A DNA stretch of 64,000 nucleotides, taken from positions 1-64,000 of the forward strand of contig JAGVAB010000090.1 in the NCBI GenBank assembly GCA_020060485.1, in the 5' to 3' direction. Positions 25,996 through 35,456 of the stretch are shown piece after piece (within the stretch, counting starts at the first letter, position 1; every line of letters starts with the position of its first letter). The notes below the pieces were generated by a model, which was not told where the DNA came from, did no database searches, and saw nothing but the letters and a program-made list of their open reading frames with translations. The translations under genes were made by a program, and so were the position numbers. Source of the DNA: Anaerolineales bacterium. GTDB taxonomy: Bacteria > Chloroflexota > Anaerolineae > Anaerolineales > Anaerolineaceae.

Positions 25996-27378
25996 TCAGC
26001 GCAGCTTTTCACAAACCGTCTGGTCATAAGTGATGAGGGAAGCATAATAGCGTGTGACCCAATTGGCCGAGCCTGCTTCCTTGTTATTCAACAAATTATA
26101 AAGCATGCCGGCAGGATCAGCCGCCACCCATTGGGCATCATTCAGGGGCACTTCCTGGCGGTCGGGCGACTCCCAATAGGTGCTGCCCAGCGGCATCAAA
26201 TGCACCCAGGTCTGTCCTGGCTTGAGTGCCACCGGGTTCCCATTCTGGTCAATAAAGCGGATGGGGCGCAGTTTGCCAGTCGTGCGCTCATACTCCTCAC
26301 TCTTGGTCGTCCAGTAAATCGGGTAAACCTGCCCATCCCGGAAAAGGATGGCGGGAGCACGCGGAATATATTGCAGGTCAATGTCGAAGGCCACTTCATT
26401 GCAAGCCCGGTGCTGGGCAAAGAGCAGAATCACGTTTTCGTAGGTCAAGCCTTCCCCGTTAACCCGGTCCGTGGCCTGGATGAAGGTCTTGCCGTCCGCG
26501 TTGTCCTGATAGCGGCGGTAGGCCTCAATTTCGGGGTCATACTGCCAGACAACCTGGTTGATCTGGTTATAGATGAACCACAAACGATTGGCAGGCTGGC
26601 CGCCCGGCTGCACGGTTTCATCATAGAGATTCGCTTGCAGCGAATTCTCTCCCAGCCGTCTCTGATTATTCTGAGCGATCTGCTCGATCCTGTCCACCGG
26701 AATCATGGCCGAATTAATATCATCCGCATCCGAGCCATAGATATTGCTGAACTGGCTCAAATTGGCAGCCACCCCGGAATAAGCCGAAGACATGACCAAA
26801 AAACCATTGTACAAATTACGCAGGGATTCATACGGCAGGCGGCCGGAGCGGATCGGTCCCACAAGGGAATTGCCCGCATTCTGCGGATCTGTCACCTGAG
26901 GATATGAGCCATAGAACAATCCCAGGAAGCGCGACATGCCTTCACCAATATAAAGCTCAAACACAAAGGGACTGAAGGAAAGGCCTGCTGCCGGTCGAGC
27001 GGCTGGCGGCCAATTGGTGATCGAGATCAATGCAGGCGGGAGAAGTAGATTAGCGGGATCATTTACCGGCAAGCCAGTCAGGGGATTGATCCCCGGCGGA
27101 TAAGATTGTGGCCCAAATGGTCCCTCTGGAGCAGGCGGCAAGGCGAGCGGCTGTTCTTCTTCTGGCTCCGGCTCCAGGACGGGTTCAAGGGTGGGAGTTT
27201 CCTGCGGAACAGGCTGGGGAGGGGCAGAAGCAACCGGAGGCGGAACATCCTGCGGCTCGACAGCATCCTGGGATTCGTTCATTTCTGAACCACCAGAAGA
27301 CAACATCCCTGTTGTACTGCAAGCCAGGCTAAAGATCAAAACCAGGGAGACAATCCAAAACAACTTTTTCGATACCAT
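25996..27378 (-). CDS. DUF3048 (YerB-like) lipoprotein
   Basis: A 460-residue lipoprotein. The start follows AGGAGG, and the signal peptide ends IFSLAC. A Pro/Glu-rich linker (about 35-90) is followed by the DUF3048 domain: NPLTGLPVNDP, PALISITNWPPAARP, GPIRSGR and later a C-terminal half with TWVHLMPLG. The domain is common in Firmicutes and Chloroflexota and is thought to sit on the outer face of the membrane; its function is unknown. It is a single-gene unit with its own terminator. Confidence 0.85.
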   Translation of the reverse strand: MVSKKLFWIVSLVLIFSLACSTTGMLSSGGSEMNESQDAVEPQDVPPPVASAPPQPVPQETPTLEPVLEPEPEEEQPLALPPAPEGPFGPQSYPPGINPLTGLPVNDPANLLLPPALISITNWPPAARPAAGLSFSPFVFELYIGEGMSRFLGLFYGSYPQVTDPQNAGNSLVGPIRSGRLPYESLRNLYNGFLVMSSAYSGVAANLSQFSNIYGSDADDINSAMIPVDRIEQIAQNNQRRLGENSLQANLYDETVQPGGQPANRLWFIYNQINQVVWQYDPEIEAYRRYQDNADGKTFIQATDRVNGEGLTYENVILLFAQHRACNEVAFDIDLQYIPRAPAILFRDGQVYPIYWTTKSEEYERTTGKLRPIRFIDQNGNPVALKPGQTWVHLMPLGSTYWESPDRQEVPLNDAQWVAADPAGMLYNLLNNKEAGSANWVTRYYASLITYDQTVCEKLR

Positions 27379-28067
27379 TACAACCTCCTGAACATCAAGT
27401 CACCCAAAACACCTGTATTGCAGATCGTGCTGCGCATGGATCGTTTGCCAATCAAATAAAACGGGGTGTACAGACATTCTTTCTATGATTTCATATTAAC
27501 ACAGGAAAATGAAAAAATGATTAACGCCCGCTTACAATCCTGCAAGGTGAACAGAAAGAAAAATGGTATAGAAAACCCGTAGAACGTAACAACAGAAAAA
27601 TTTGACTGAGGTGAACTTGTGATCTTTGTCAGGAAATAAATCTTTTGAGTCTCCAGGATTTGCCTTGGAAGAAGAGTTTGACGGGATTTTTTTTGCGCTC
27701 TGTGCGCCATCCCTGCTTAAACATCACGCCACTTCCCAAAGAACCAATTATATTATCATGATACACTTAAGGTGGAAATACAAAATATTCAGATGCCGGA
27801 GAAGAACACAGAAGCAGAGTAACATCCCTTACCCTCATCATTAAGCCCACAAATCCCTGTGTCTCTTGCCCATCATCACTAGTCTATCTCCTCACCATGC
27901 GCGATTTCTCCTCGATCACCCGCATGCTCATTAATCAAACCTTCTTCTGGTTTGCATCCACAATTGGCGAACACCACCATTCCCACACCAGCCATAGCGC
28001 CACTGGAGTATGAAACAACGCACATTTTGTTATCGCGTTTCACTACGATTTCAGACGCAAAAGCAAA
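27379..28067. other. Long AT-rich intergenic region between divergent genes
   Basis: No convincing gene in 689 bases. The open frames at 27483-27710 and 27626-27844 lack ribosome sites and protein-like composition. The region carries one copy (27650-27685) of a repeat also found at 43384-43420 and 59702-59738, and must hold the promoters for the DUF3048 gene and the trehalose operon. Confidence 0.5.
27650..27685 (+). repeat. Dispersed intergenic repeat, copy B
   Basis: Contains GGATTTGCCTTGGAAGAAG and aligns over about 36 bases with copies at 43384-43420 (+) and 59702-59738 (-); shared core TCTC-GGATTTGCC-TG-AA-AAG-AGT. Confidence 0.5.
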
Positions 28068-29903
28068 ATGGAAAGGAAACCTAGTTCTAACATGGATAAG
28101 AAATCAAACCCAAACAAGTGTGAACCTTTAATCCAACCCAAATTGACCATGCTTCGCAATCAGCTTGACTATTCTCGGGTACCCTTCAGCGACCGCGGCT
28201 CGCGATTAATGGTATTCAAAAATGCCGATGAACCCCAGTTCTACATCAAACTGGCCGAACGACTGACCAGCGTTGAACCTGGCATCGAAACCTATCTACA
28301 GCGACCTCCTTTCATCAAGCATTTATGCCTGATTGACGAAAATGGTCATGAACTGGATTTTGAAATGACATCCTATCCCAATGTGATCTATATGAGCACC
28401 AGGATCGGAGATTTCAGTTTGGTCTTTCGCAAAGACCAGGGGATCGTCTTTGGTCTGCCTGCTGGCGTAACCGCCGGAATCCGTTTTCATGTCAGCGTAC
28501 AACTCTGCAAAGTGTTGGCATCTGGCGGCGAGATCGTTGCCGTGCGTGATTTCTTCTATGCCAGCAATGCCGAACCTGTCTTCAATCAAATCAATGCTGA
28601 AAAAGGCGGTCACAGAGTTGACTTTGTAGTTAAAGCCAATAATGATTGTGCCATTTCTCTCACCATTGGCCGCGATGAAGAAGCGCACGGAGCGCCAGAG
28701 GCCTTTTCAGTGTATTATGAGGCCAGTGAAAAGAGGTGGCAGGAATGGTTTGCCCGGGTTCCTCCCGTAGCAGACCAGTACTGCCTGACTTATGCATACG
28801 CATGGTGGGTAATGGCCGTCAACCTGATCAAGCCTAAAGGCAAAGTTCTGTTTGAAGCCATGATGCCCTCCAAAACCAGTTATGTCGGCTTGTGGTTGTG
28901 GGATAGCGCAATGCACGCTCTGGCCTTTCAGCACACCAATCCTGAACTGGCCCGTAACCAAATACGCGCCATGCTGGCCTTACAGCTTCCTGATGGTATG
29001 CTTCCTGATGCTGTCTATGATGAAGGCGTAATTTCCGAAATTGAGCACCCCATTCGGGCCGAGGTGACCAAACCACCCATCCTAGCATGGGTGGCAACCA
29101 AGCTGCACGAAACGGACCCGGATATCCATTTTCTCGAAGACATCTACATTCCCCTGGTTAGATGGAATGCCTGGTGGTTCTCAATGAACGATGACGATGT
29201 CGACGGACTGGCCCAATATAATCATCCCTACTCTTCCGGGCTGGATGACAGTCCTTTATGGGATTACGGTATGCCGGTGGAATCACCAGAATTGAACACC
29301 TACCTGTGCATTCAAATGGATTCCCTGGCCCGTATTGCTGACCTGATCGGCCTGCAAGTAGAAGCCGACATGTGGCGGCGGCGTGCCAATGCCATCGTCG
29401 ACCGCATGATCGAAGACTTTTGGGATGAGGAGTCTGGCATCTTCCAGGCAACGATCAACAATAACCCTATTAATGTGATCACCCCATTCAACCTCTACCC
29501 GTTATGGACTAACCGCCTGCCCAGGAATATTGAAAACCGGCTGATTGATCACCTCACCAACCCCAAAGAATTTTGGGGTGAATACGCCCTGCCCACTGTG
29601 GCCTACAATGATCCCCATTACGATCCCGAAAAAATGTGGCGTGGCCCTGTGTGGGCAAATATCAATTATTTCTTCGCAGAAGCTTTAAAAAACCTTGGAA
29701 GGGATCAACTCGCCCAAGATCTCAGAGACAAGACCCTGAATCTGATCATGAAAAATCGCAGCATGTTCGAGTACTACAACTCTCATACCGGTGAACCTTC
29801 CCAAAAAGCCGCTGAAGTATTTGGCTGGACGGCTGCTGTGTTCATTGATATGGCCATTTCCTCCAGCAACGAGCTACAGAAGCAAACAAACACAGGAAAT
29901 TAA
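28068..29903 (+). CDS. GH63/trehalase-clan glycoside hydrolase (MGH1-like)
   Basis: A protein of 611 residues. The C-terminal two thirds form an (alpha/alpha)6-barrel of the glucosidase/trehalase clan: SYVGLWLWDSAMHALAF, ALQLPDGMLPDAVYDE, YSSGLDDSPLWDYG, MWRGPVWANINYFF and a closing EVFGWTAAVF. The N-terminal 200 residues are a beta-sandwich. Relatives include mannosylglycerate and glucosylglycerate hydrolases. It leads a four-gene operon with a trehalose-phosphate synthase-like protein, a GT4 enzyme and a phosphatase, so it probably turns over the same compatible solute. The start is uncertain: ATG at 28068, 28092 or 28149 are all in frame, and none has a strong ribosome site. Confidence 0.82.
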   Translation: MERKPSSNMDKKSNPNKCEPLIQPKLTMLRNQLDYSRVPFSDRGSRLMVFKNADEPQFYIKLAERLTSVEPGIETYLQRPPFIKHLCLIDENGHELDFEMTSYPNVIYMSTRIGDFSLVFRKDQGIVFGLPAGVTAGIRFHVSVQLCKVLASGGEIVAVRDFFYASNAEPVFNQINAEKGGHRVDFVVKANNDCAISLTIGRDEEAHGAPEAFSVYYEASEKRWQEWFARVPPVADQYCLTYAYAWWVMAVNLIKPKGKVLFEAMMPSKTSYVGLWLWDSAMHALAFQHTNPELARNQIRAMLALQLPDGMLPDAVYDEGVISEIEHPIRAEVTKPPILAWVATKLHETDPDIHFLEDIYIPLVRWNAWWFSMNDDDVDGLAQYNHPYSSGLDDSPLWDYGMPVESPELNTYLCIQMDSLARIADLIGLQVEADMWRRRANAIVDRMIEDFWDEESGIFQATINNNPINVITPFNLYPLWTNRLPRNIENRLIDHLTNPKEFWGEYALPTVAYNDPHYDPEKMWRGPVWANINYFFAEALKNLGRDQLAQDLRDKTLNLIMKNRSMFEYYNSHTGEPSQKAAEVFGWTAAVFIDMAISSSNELQKQTNTGN

Positions 29904-29914
29904 GGAGTTTTCCA

Positions 29915-31384
29915 ATGGCTCAAAACCAATCCCAACCATATGTGATCATTGCCTCCAATCGTGGCCCGGTCTCCTTCAGCCGCAATGATGTCGGTGATCG
30001 TATCATGGAACGCGGCAGCGGTGGTCTGGTAACCGCCTTAACAGGGCTGACCAGCCATATTGACGTCACCTGGATCTCCTGCGCGATGAGCAGTGAAGAC
30101 AGCTTGTGGGACGAGGGTGAATTGAACTTTCAGGACGATGAACGAAAATTGTATATCAAATTCATCTCTCCCAAGGATGAGGCTTACAACGGCTACTACA
30201 ATGAGATTGCCAATCCCATTTTGTGGTTCTTGCAGCATTCCATGTGGGATGTTTCGCGCGCACCAGTGATCGACCGCAATACCTGGAAAGCCTGGGATGA
30301 GGGGTATGTAGTGGTCAATCGCCTGTTCGCACAACACATTGCTGAATCGATCAAAGGGTTCAACCGACCCACATTAATTATGCTGCAGGACTATCATCTT
30401 TATCTGACTGCCTGCAACCTGCGTCATGAAATTAAACGAAGCCAAGCAAAGATACTACATTTCATTCACATCCCCTGGCCCGGTCCAGAGTATTGGGGCA
30501 TTCTACCTCCCAAGATGCGCCAATCAATCCTTGACAGCCTGTGTGCGGTCGATCTGCTTGGTTTTCAAACCAAAGATGATGCGCTGAACTTCATCCGCAC
30601 CTGTCAAAGCTATCTTCCCAGCGCTCGGGTCAACTTTCGCAGCAGAACCGTCCGCTACAAAAAAAACATCACACATGTGCGCGACTTTCCCATCTCCATT
30701 GACGTGCAGTCATTACGCGCCCTGGCCGATGCCCCTGAAACCCAGGCCTATGAAAAAGATTTACGGGAAATCGTTGGCAATCGAAAAATGATTCTGCGCG
30801 TTGATCGCATCGAACCCAGTAAAAATATCATTCGAGGATTCAAGGCATTTGAAGAAATGCTGGAACTTCATCCGGAACATGTCAACGCTGTCACTTTCCT
30901 GGCACTACTAATTCCATCACGCATGGACGTGATGGAGTACCAGGACTACCTGGACGAGTCAATGGCAGCTGCCGGACGGATCAACGCCACCTATGGCAAT
31001 AGTGAATGGGAGCCGGTGCGGCTTTTGGTGGGAGACAACTACCCCAGAGCCGTAGCTGCCCTAAAGGAGTACGATGTATTGCTCGTCAATTCGATTGCCG
31101 ATGGCATGAACCTGGTCGCCAAGGAAGGCCCGGTGGTCAACCGACGCAACGGCGTCCTGCTGCTCTCCGAACAAACCGGTGCTTCCCAACAATTGAGCAA
31201 AGGTGCCTTGATCATCTCGCCTTGTGACGTTTATGCCACTGCAGAAGCAATGCACCGGGGATTGATCATGCCCCAAAAAGAGCGGCAAAAGCGCACAGAT
31301 TTCTTAAGAACCAACGTTGAACAAGAAGACATCAACGCCTGGCTGGAAAAACAACTTTCCACTCTTTCCAACCTGAATATTTAG
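29915..31384 (+). CDS. otsA: Trehalose-6-phosphate synthase-like GT20 glycosyltransferase
   Basis: A 489-residue retaining GT20 enzyme that would join a sugar from a nucleotide donor to a sugar phosphate. Motifs are IASNRGPVSF and GSGGLVTAL (acceptor loop), MLQDYHLYL, FIHIPWPGPEYWG, ILRVDRIEPSKNI and the donor-site NSIADGMNLVAKE. Canonical OtsA has SNRVP and RLDRLDYSKG, so this is a divergent branch. Glucosylglycerol-phosphate synthase is an alternative reading. It follows the GH63-like gene by 11 bases with an AAGGAG site and is followed after 9 bases by the GT4 gene. Confidence 0.82.
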   Translation: MAQNQSQPYVIIASNRGPVSFSRNDVGDRIMERGSGGLVTALTGLTSHIDVTWISCAMSSEDSLWDEGELNFQDDERKLYIKFISPKDEAYNGYYNEIANPILWFLQHSMWDVSRAPVIDRNTWKAWDEGYVVVNRLFAQHIAESIKGFNRPTLIMLQDYHLYLTACNLRHEIKRSQAKILHFIHIPWPGPEYWGILPPKMRQSILDSLCAVDLLGFQTKDDALNFIRTCQSYLPSARVNFRSRTVRYKKNITHVRDFPISIDVQSLRALADAPETQAYEKDLREIVGNRKMILRVDRIEPSKNIIRGFKAFEEMLELHPEHVNAVTFLALLIPSRMDVMEYQDYLDESMAAAGRINATYGNSEWEPVRLLVGDNYPRAVAALKEYDVLLVNSIADGMNLVAKEGPVVNRRNGVLLLSEQTGASQQLSKGALIISPCDVYATAEAMHRGLIMPQKERQKRTDFLRTNVEQEDINAWLEKQLSTLSNLNI

Positions 31385-31393
31385 GAGCTGCGC

Positions 31394-32647
31394 ATGGCAA
31401 AACACCACATCGGGATATTACATTACTCCGCCCCGCCGGTGATTGGCGGCGTGGAGGCCGTCATCCATGCCCAGGCACAGGTGCTGACGCAAAATGGCTT
31501 TGCAGTGGACGTGATCGCCGGCCGCGGCGACTCATCCGCGTTACCAGATTCCTGCCGGGGCATTTTCCACCCTCTTCTCGACAGTCAGCATAAAACCATC
31601 CTCAAAGCCAGTCAGGTACTTGAAAAAGGTCATGTGCCGGAAAATTTCGATATCCTGGTCAACAAGATTCAGAAGATACTTTTCCCCGTGCTGGCACAGG
31701 TAAACCATCTTATTGTGCACAATATTTTCAGCAAACATTTCAACCTGCCGTTGACCGCAGCGCTGTTCCAACTGCTGGAAAACGAACAGATCAGCCATGT
31801 CATTGCCTGGACTCATGACCTCACCTGGACCAGTCCCAATTCATGTCACCAAGTACATAATGGTTACCCGTGGGATCTGCTGCGCCAGACGCATCCCAAG
31901 ATTGATTTTGTGGCCGTATCTGAAAAAAGACAGGCAGAACTTTGCAGCCTGCTAAACCTTGCGCCTAATCAAGTGCATGTGGTCCACAATGGGGTCAAAC
32001 CTGCCACCCTGCTTGGTCTTTCTCCACAAAGCCAGCAGTTGATTGAAAAACTGCAACTGCTGCACAGTGATATGATCGTCCTCATGCCCGTGCGGGTCAC
32101 CCAGGCAAAAAATATAGAATACGCCCTGCAAGTTTTGCAGGCTTTAAAAAAACATGTACAAAATCCGCGCCTGATCTTGACCGGCCCGCCCGACCCGCAC
32201 AGTGCCTCCAACTTGGCCTATTTCCAGTCCCTGAAAGAGCAGCGCCGAGAACTGGGGTTGGAACATCAAATGGCTTTCATCTACGAATGCGGTATGGATG
32301 CAAGCCAGGCTTTCACCATTGATGAAACCATCGTCGGAGACCTCTTCCGCATCAGTGATGTAATCTTCATGCCCAGCCATCGCGAAGGGTTTGGTATGCC
32401 GGTACTCGAAGCAGGTCTATCCGGTGTTCCAGTAATGTGTTCTCATATTCCTGCGGCCGAAGAAATTGGCCGGGACGATGTGCTGCAATTCGATCCCCGC
32501 CAGCCGGCAGCGGTAACGGCCGAATCTCTGGCTAAACTGGTGGAAAACAACCCGCTCAGCCGCTTCCGCCGGCGTGTACGCCTGCATTATACCTGGCAGG
32601 CCTTGTTCACAAACAAAATCGCCCCTTTGTTGAAAGAATGCGTATGA
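31394..32647 (+). CDS. GT4-family glycosyltransferase
   Basis: A 417-residue GT-B glycosyltransferase. The N-terminal Rossmann half opens with HIGILHYSAPPVIGGVEAVI. The C-terminal half has VLMPVRVTQAKNIEYAL, FMPSHREGFGMPVLEAG (the EX7E donor motif) and SGVPVMCSHIPAAEE. The start follows AGGAG. The OtsB-like gene begins inside its last codons. Placed between a synthase and a phosphatase, it may extend or modify the disaccharide product, but it could be a trehalose synthase of the TreT kind; neither is proven. Confidence 0.85.
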   Translation: MAKHHIGILHYSAPPVIGGVEAVIHAQAQVLTQNGFAVDVIAGRGDSSALPDSCRGIFHPLLDSQHKTILKASQVLEKGHVPENFDILVNKIQKILFPVLAQVNHLIVHNIFSKHFNLPLTAALFQLLENEQISHVIAWTHDLTWTSPNSCHQVHNGYPWDLLRQTHPKIDFVAVSEKRQAELCSLLNLAPNQVHVVHNGVKPATLLGLSPQSQQLIEKLQLLHSDMIVLMPVRVTQAKNIEYALQVLQALKKHVQNPRLILTGPPDPHSASNLAYFQSLKEQRRELGLEHQMAFIYECGMDASQAFTIDETIVGDLFRISDVIFMPSHREGFGMPVLEAGLSGVPVMCSHIPAAEEIGRDDVLQFDPRQPAAVTAESLAKLVENNPLSRFRRRVRLHYTWQALFTNKIAPLLKECV

Positions 32648-33438
32648 AATATCCCGCCGAAATTGCTCCCCAAAATTTATTTTCACCGTTAAAGACCGGG
32701 CAGCATATTTGGTTGTTCCTTGATTATGACGGCACATTGGCAGAATTTGCTCCCAACCCGGATGTGATACTACCAGATGATGAACTAATTGACCTTCTGC
32801 ATCGGTTGTCGCGGCACCCGCGCTTGCACACTGCCATCATCAGCGGGCGGCGGCTGGCGCATATCTGCGCCCTCGTGCCTCTTGAAGGCATCTGGCTGGC
32901 AGGCACCTACGGCGTTGAAATGTGCGACCCCAAGGGCAAGCGCATGGATATGCTTGCTTTTGATACGGTTCGGCCAGTGATCGAGCGCATCAAGCCCTGC
33001 TGGGAAAAACTGCTTGAGGGAAAGCACAATTTCTACCTGGAAGACAAGGGCTGGTCATTGGCCATCCACGGCAGCCGGGCTGCCGAGCAGGAAGCGCAGC
33101 ACACCATCCATCAAGCACGGGGCATTGCCCGGCAATATATCGAACAATCCATGCTGCATTTGCTGGGAGGGCAAAATTTTTTAGAAGTCTGTCCGCGATT
33201 CGCCTCAAAAAAAATTGCGATTGAGACCATCCTGCAATTTGAACCTCTATCGCACAGCGTTCCCGTATACCTGGGCGATGATGACAAGGACGAGATCGCA
33301 TTTTCTGCCCTGCGTAGCATGGGCGGAATTCCCATCCTGGTTGCGGCGCAGGAACGCCCCACCGAGGCATTATACCGTCTGCCTTCTCCATGTGTGGCAC
33401 GCGCCTGGCTGGAGGATTTGATATCCTTTCTGGGTTAG
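32638..33438 (+). CDS. otsB: Trehalose-6-phosphate phosphatase-like HAD protein
   Basis: A 266-residue HAD-superfamily phosphatase. The nucleophile motif is FLDYDGTLAEF; motif II is AIISGRR; the end of the fold has VYLGDDDKDEIAF. The cap region (WLAGTYGVEM, WSLAIHGS) fits the OtsB family, and length is usual. ATG 32638 and ATG 32644 are both possible; the latter overlaps the TGA of the GT4 gene in ATGA. With the OtsA-like gene it completes the two-step route to a non-reducing disaccharide. Confidence 0.87.
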   Translation: MRMKYPAEIAPQNLFSPLKTGQHIWLFLDYDGTLAEFAPNPDVILPDDELIDLLHRLSRHPRLHTAIISGRRLAHICALVPLEGIWLAGTYGVEMCDPKGKRMDMLAFDTVRPVIERIKPCWEKLLEGKHNFYLEDKGWSLAIHGSRAAEQEAQHTIHQARGIARQYIEQSMLHLLGGQNFLEVCPRFASKKIAIETILQFEPLSHSVPVYLGDDDKDEIAFSALRSMGGIPILVAAQERPTEALYRLPSPCVARAWLEDLISFLG

Positions 33439-33891
33439 TTATCAATCCAAAACACAAACCCGACCCACAATTTTTCGAATTCGACCAGACAACCTGCAAA
33501 ATCCAACCTGGAAATAACGCTCTGCCATCCAAAGGATAAGATTCCCAGAGGGTGCACTAAAATAGTGTAAATTTTGTCACTGCGAGGAGGATTTCAACCG
33601 ACGTGGCAATCCCCATCACAGCTTGGACGCTTCGCAGCCACAGTCGCTCACCTGCACTCCCTGGCACTGCCTCCAGGGCAAGTGCGCGTGCGGTGCAAGT
33701 GTCGCTCCTTCGCAGTAACAGCAATTGGGGCGTGATTTTCTACATACTTTTAGTGCACCCATTCCCAGAGAGCCAAATTTGAAACACATTAAAGTATGAT
33801 AAAATTTTATAAAATTTGCAAGTGCCTGACTGTGTTCAGGCTTGATTTGTCTGTCAACCCATCCATTTTTTCACCCATCAGAGGAATGCTT
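33439..33891. other. Intergenic region upstream of the decarboxylase operon
   Basis: Besides the MITE-like element, the 120 bases before the first decarboxylase gene contain a weak promoter candidate, TTGAAA (33779-33784) and TAAAAT (33800-33805) with 15-base spacing. It starts ten bases after the right target duplication. Confidence 0.35.
33541..33769. mobile_element. MITE-like element with 13-bp inverted repeats and 9-bp target duplication
   Basis: The element is 33550-33760 (211 bp). Its left end GGGTGCACTAAAA (33550-33562) is the exact reverse complement of its right end (33748-33760). It is flanked by the direct repeat ATTCCCAGA at 33541-33549 and 33761-33769. Similarity of the ends continues imperfectly for about 30 bases and includes GTGTAAA, often seen near IS256-family ends, whose insertions make 8-9 bp duplications. 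That family guess is inference. There is no open frame inside. It contains a TGCGAGGAGG/GCAATCCCC repeat and a 32-bp segment (33653-33684) found inverted at 45961-45992. It lies between otsB and the decarboxylase operon. Confidence 0.85.
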
Positions 33892-35442
33892 ATGCCAGAA
33901 GATCCCCGTATTGTTGAATTGCGCGAAAAACGCAAAAAGTCCCGTCTCGGCGGCGGCGAAAAGCGGATTGAAAAGCAGCATGAAAAAGGCAAACTGACAG
34001 CCCGCGAACGAATTGACCTTCTGCTTGATCCGGGTACATTCCAGGAATTGGAGGGTTTTGTTACTGCCCGCAAGCACGACCTGGAACTCGATGATGAAAA
34101 GCTCCTGGGCGACGGTGTGGTCACTGGCTACGGCCAGATCGATGGCCGCACCGTTTATGTTTATGCGCAGGATTTCACCGTGAGCGGCGGCTCGCTGGGC
34201 GAAATGCAAGGCCACAAGATCAGCCGGGTGATGGACCTGGCCGCCAGCAATGGCGCGCCAGTGATCGGCATGGTCGACTCTGGCGGCGCCCGCATTCAGG
34301 AAGGCATCTACAGTCTGGGCGGTTACGCCGAAATCTTCCGCCGCAATTCGCAGTACTCCGGCGTGGTGCCCCAGATCAGTCTGGTGATGGGTCCTTGCGC
34401 CGGCGGCGCAGCCTATTCGCCCGCCCTGCAAGATTTCATCATCATGGTGGAAAAGCAATCCTTCATGTTCCTGACCGGACCGGAAGTCATCAAGTCGGTT
34501 ACTGGCGAGGAAACTGATTTTGAAAGCCTGGGCGGCGCGGCCACTCATCTGGGCATCAGCGGCATCGCCCACATGGCCGCTCCCAGCGACCAGGACGCTC
34601 TGGCCCTTGCCCGGCGATTGGTCGGCTATTTGCCCAACAACAATATGGAGGTTCCACCCTTCGTGCCACCAGTGGACGACCCTAACCGCATGGATGAGGC
34701 GCTCAACTCGATCGTACCCATCGATCCGCAAACCCCTTACTGCATGCACGATATTATCGAGATGGTGGTGGACAAAGGCTCCTTCCTTGAATTGCAATCC
34801 ACCTATGCCCAAAACGCCTTGATCGGCCTGGCCCGCATTGGCGGATACAGCGTGGGCATTGTCGGCCAGGAACCCAGTGTGCTGGCCGGATCACTCAACA
34901 TCGACGCCGCCGACAAGATCGCCCGTTTTGTGCGCCTGTGCGACTGCTTCAACATCCCCCTGGTCACCTTCGTCGACTCTCCCGGCTTCCTGCCTGGCGT
35001 CAACCAGGAACACGGCGGTGTGATCCGCCACGGCGCCAAGATCCTGTATGCCTATGCCAATGCCACCAACCCCAAAGTTTCGGTGGTCACCCGCAAAGCT
35101 TACGGCGGCGCCTACATCGCCATGAGCAGTAAATACATGGATACGGATGTTACTTATGCCTGGCCCAGCGCCGAGATCGCCGTGATGGGTGCTGGCGGCG
35201 CCGCCAACATTCTCTTTCACCGGCAGATCAAAGCCGCTGAAGACCCCAATGCCGAGCGCGCCAAAGTTACCCAGGAATATCAGGAGCTTTTCCTCAACCC
35301 GTATGCCTCGGCCCAGGCTGGTTACATTGACGATGTCATTGAACCCAAAGAAACCCGCCCGATGATCATTGCTGCATTAAAAACCCTGCGCAACAAACGC
35401 AAACAGACCGTGCCGCGCAAGCATGGCAACATGCCCGTTTAA
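33892..35442 (+). CDS. mmdA: Methylmalonyl-CoA decarboxylase alpha subunit (carboxyltransferase)
   Basis: A 516-residue biotin-dependent carboxyltransferase that moves CO2 from an acyl-CoA (most likely methylmalonyl-CoA) to biotin. Crotonase-fold signatures are visible: ASNGAPVIGMVDSGGARIQE, GPCAGGAAYSPAL, VDSPGFLPGVNQEHGG and TRKAYGGAYIAMSSK. Length and sequence fit the PccB/MmdA group; glutaconyl-CoA decarboxylase alpha is longer. ATG 33892 follows GAGGAA and begins MPEDPRIVELREKRKK; the frame upstream to 33796 is not protein-like. The next three genes supply the small membrane subunit, biotin carrier and Na+ pump, so it works as a decarboxylase rather than a carboxylase. Confidence 0.9.
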   Translation: MPEDPRIVELREKRKKSRLGGGEKRIEKQHEKGKLTARERIDLLLDPGTFQELEGFVTARKHDLELDDEKLLGDGVVTGYGQIDGRTVYVYAQDFTVSGGSLGEMQGHKISRVMDLAASNGAPVIGMVDSGGARIQEGIYSLGGYAEIFRRNSQYSGVVPQISLVMGPCAGGAAYSPALQDFIIMVEKQSFMFLTGPEVIKSVTGEETDFESLGGAATHLGISGIAHMAAPSDQDALALARRLVGYLPNNNMEVPPFVPPVDDPNRMDEALNSIVPIDPQTPYCMHDIIEMVVDKGSFLELQSTYAQNALIGLARIGGYSVGIVGQEPSVLAGSLNIDAADKIARFVRLCDCFNIPLVTFVDSPGFLPGVNQEHGGVIRHGAKILYAYANATNPKVSVVTRKAYGGAYIAMSSKYMDTDVTYAWPSAEIAVMGAGGAANILFHRQIKAAEDPNAERAKVTQEYQELFLNPYASAQAGYIDDVIEPKETRPMIIAALKTLRNKRKQTVPRKHGNMPV

Positions 35443-35456
35443 ATGAGGAGAAACCC

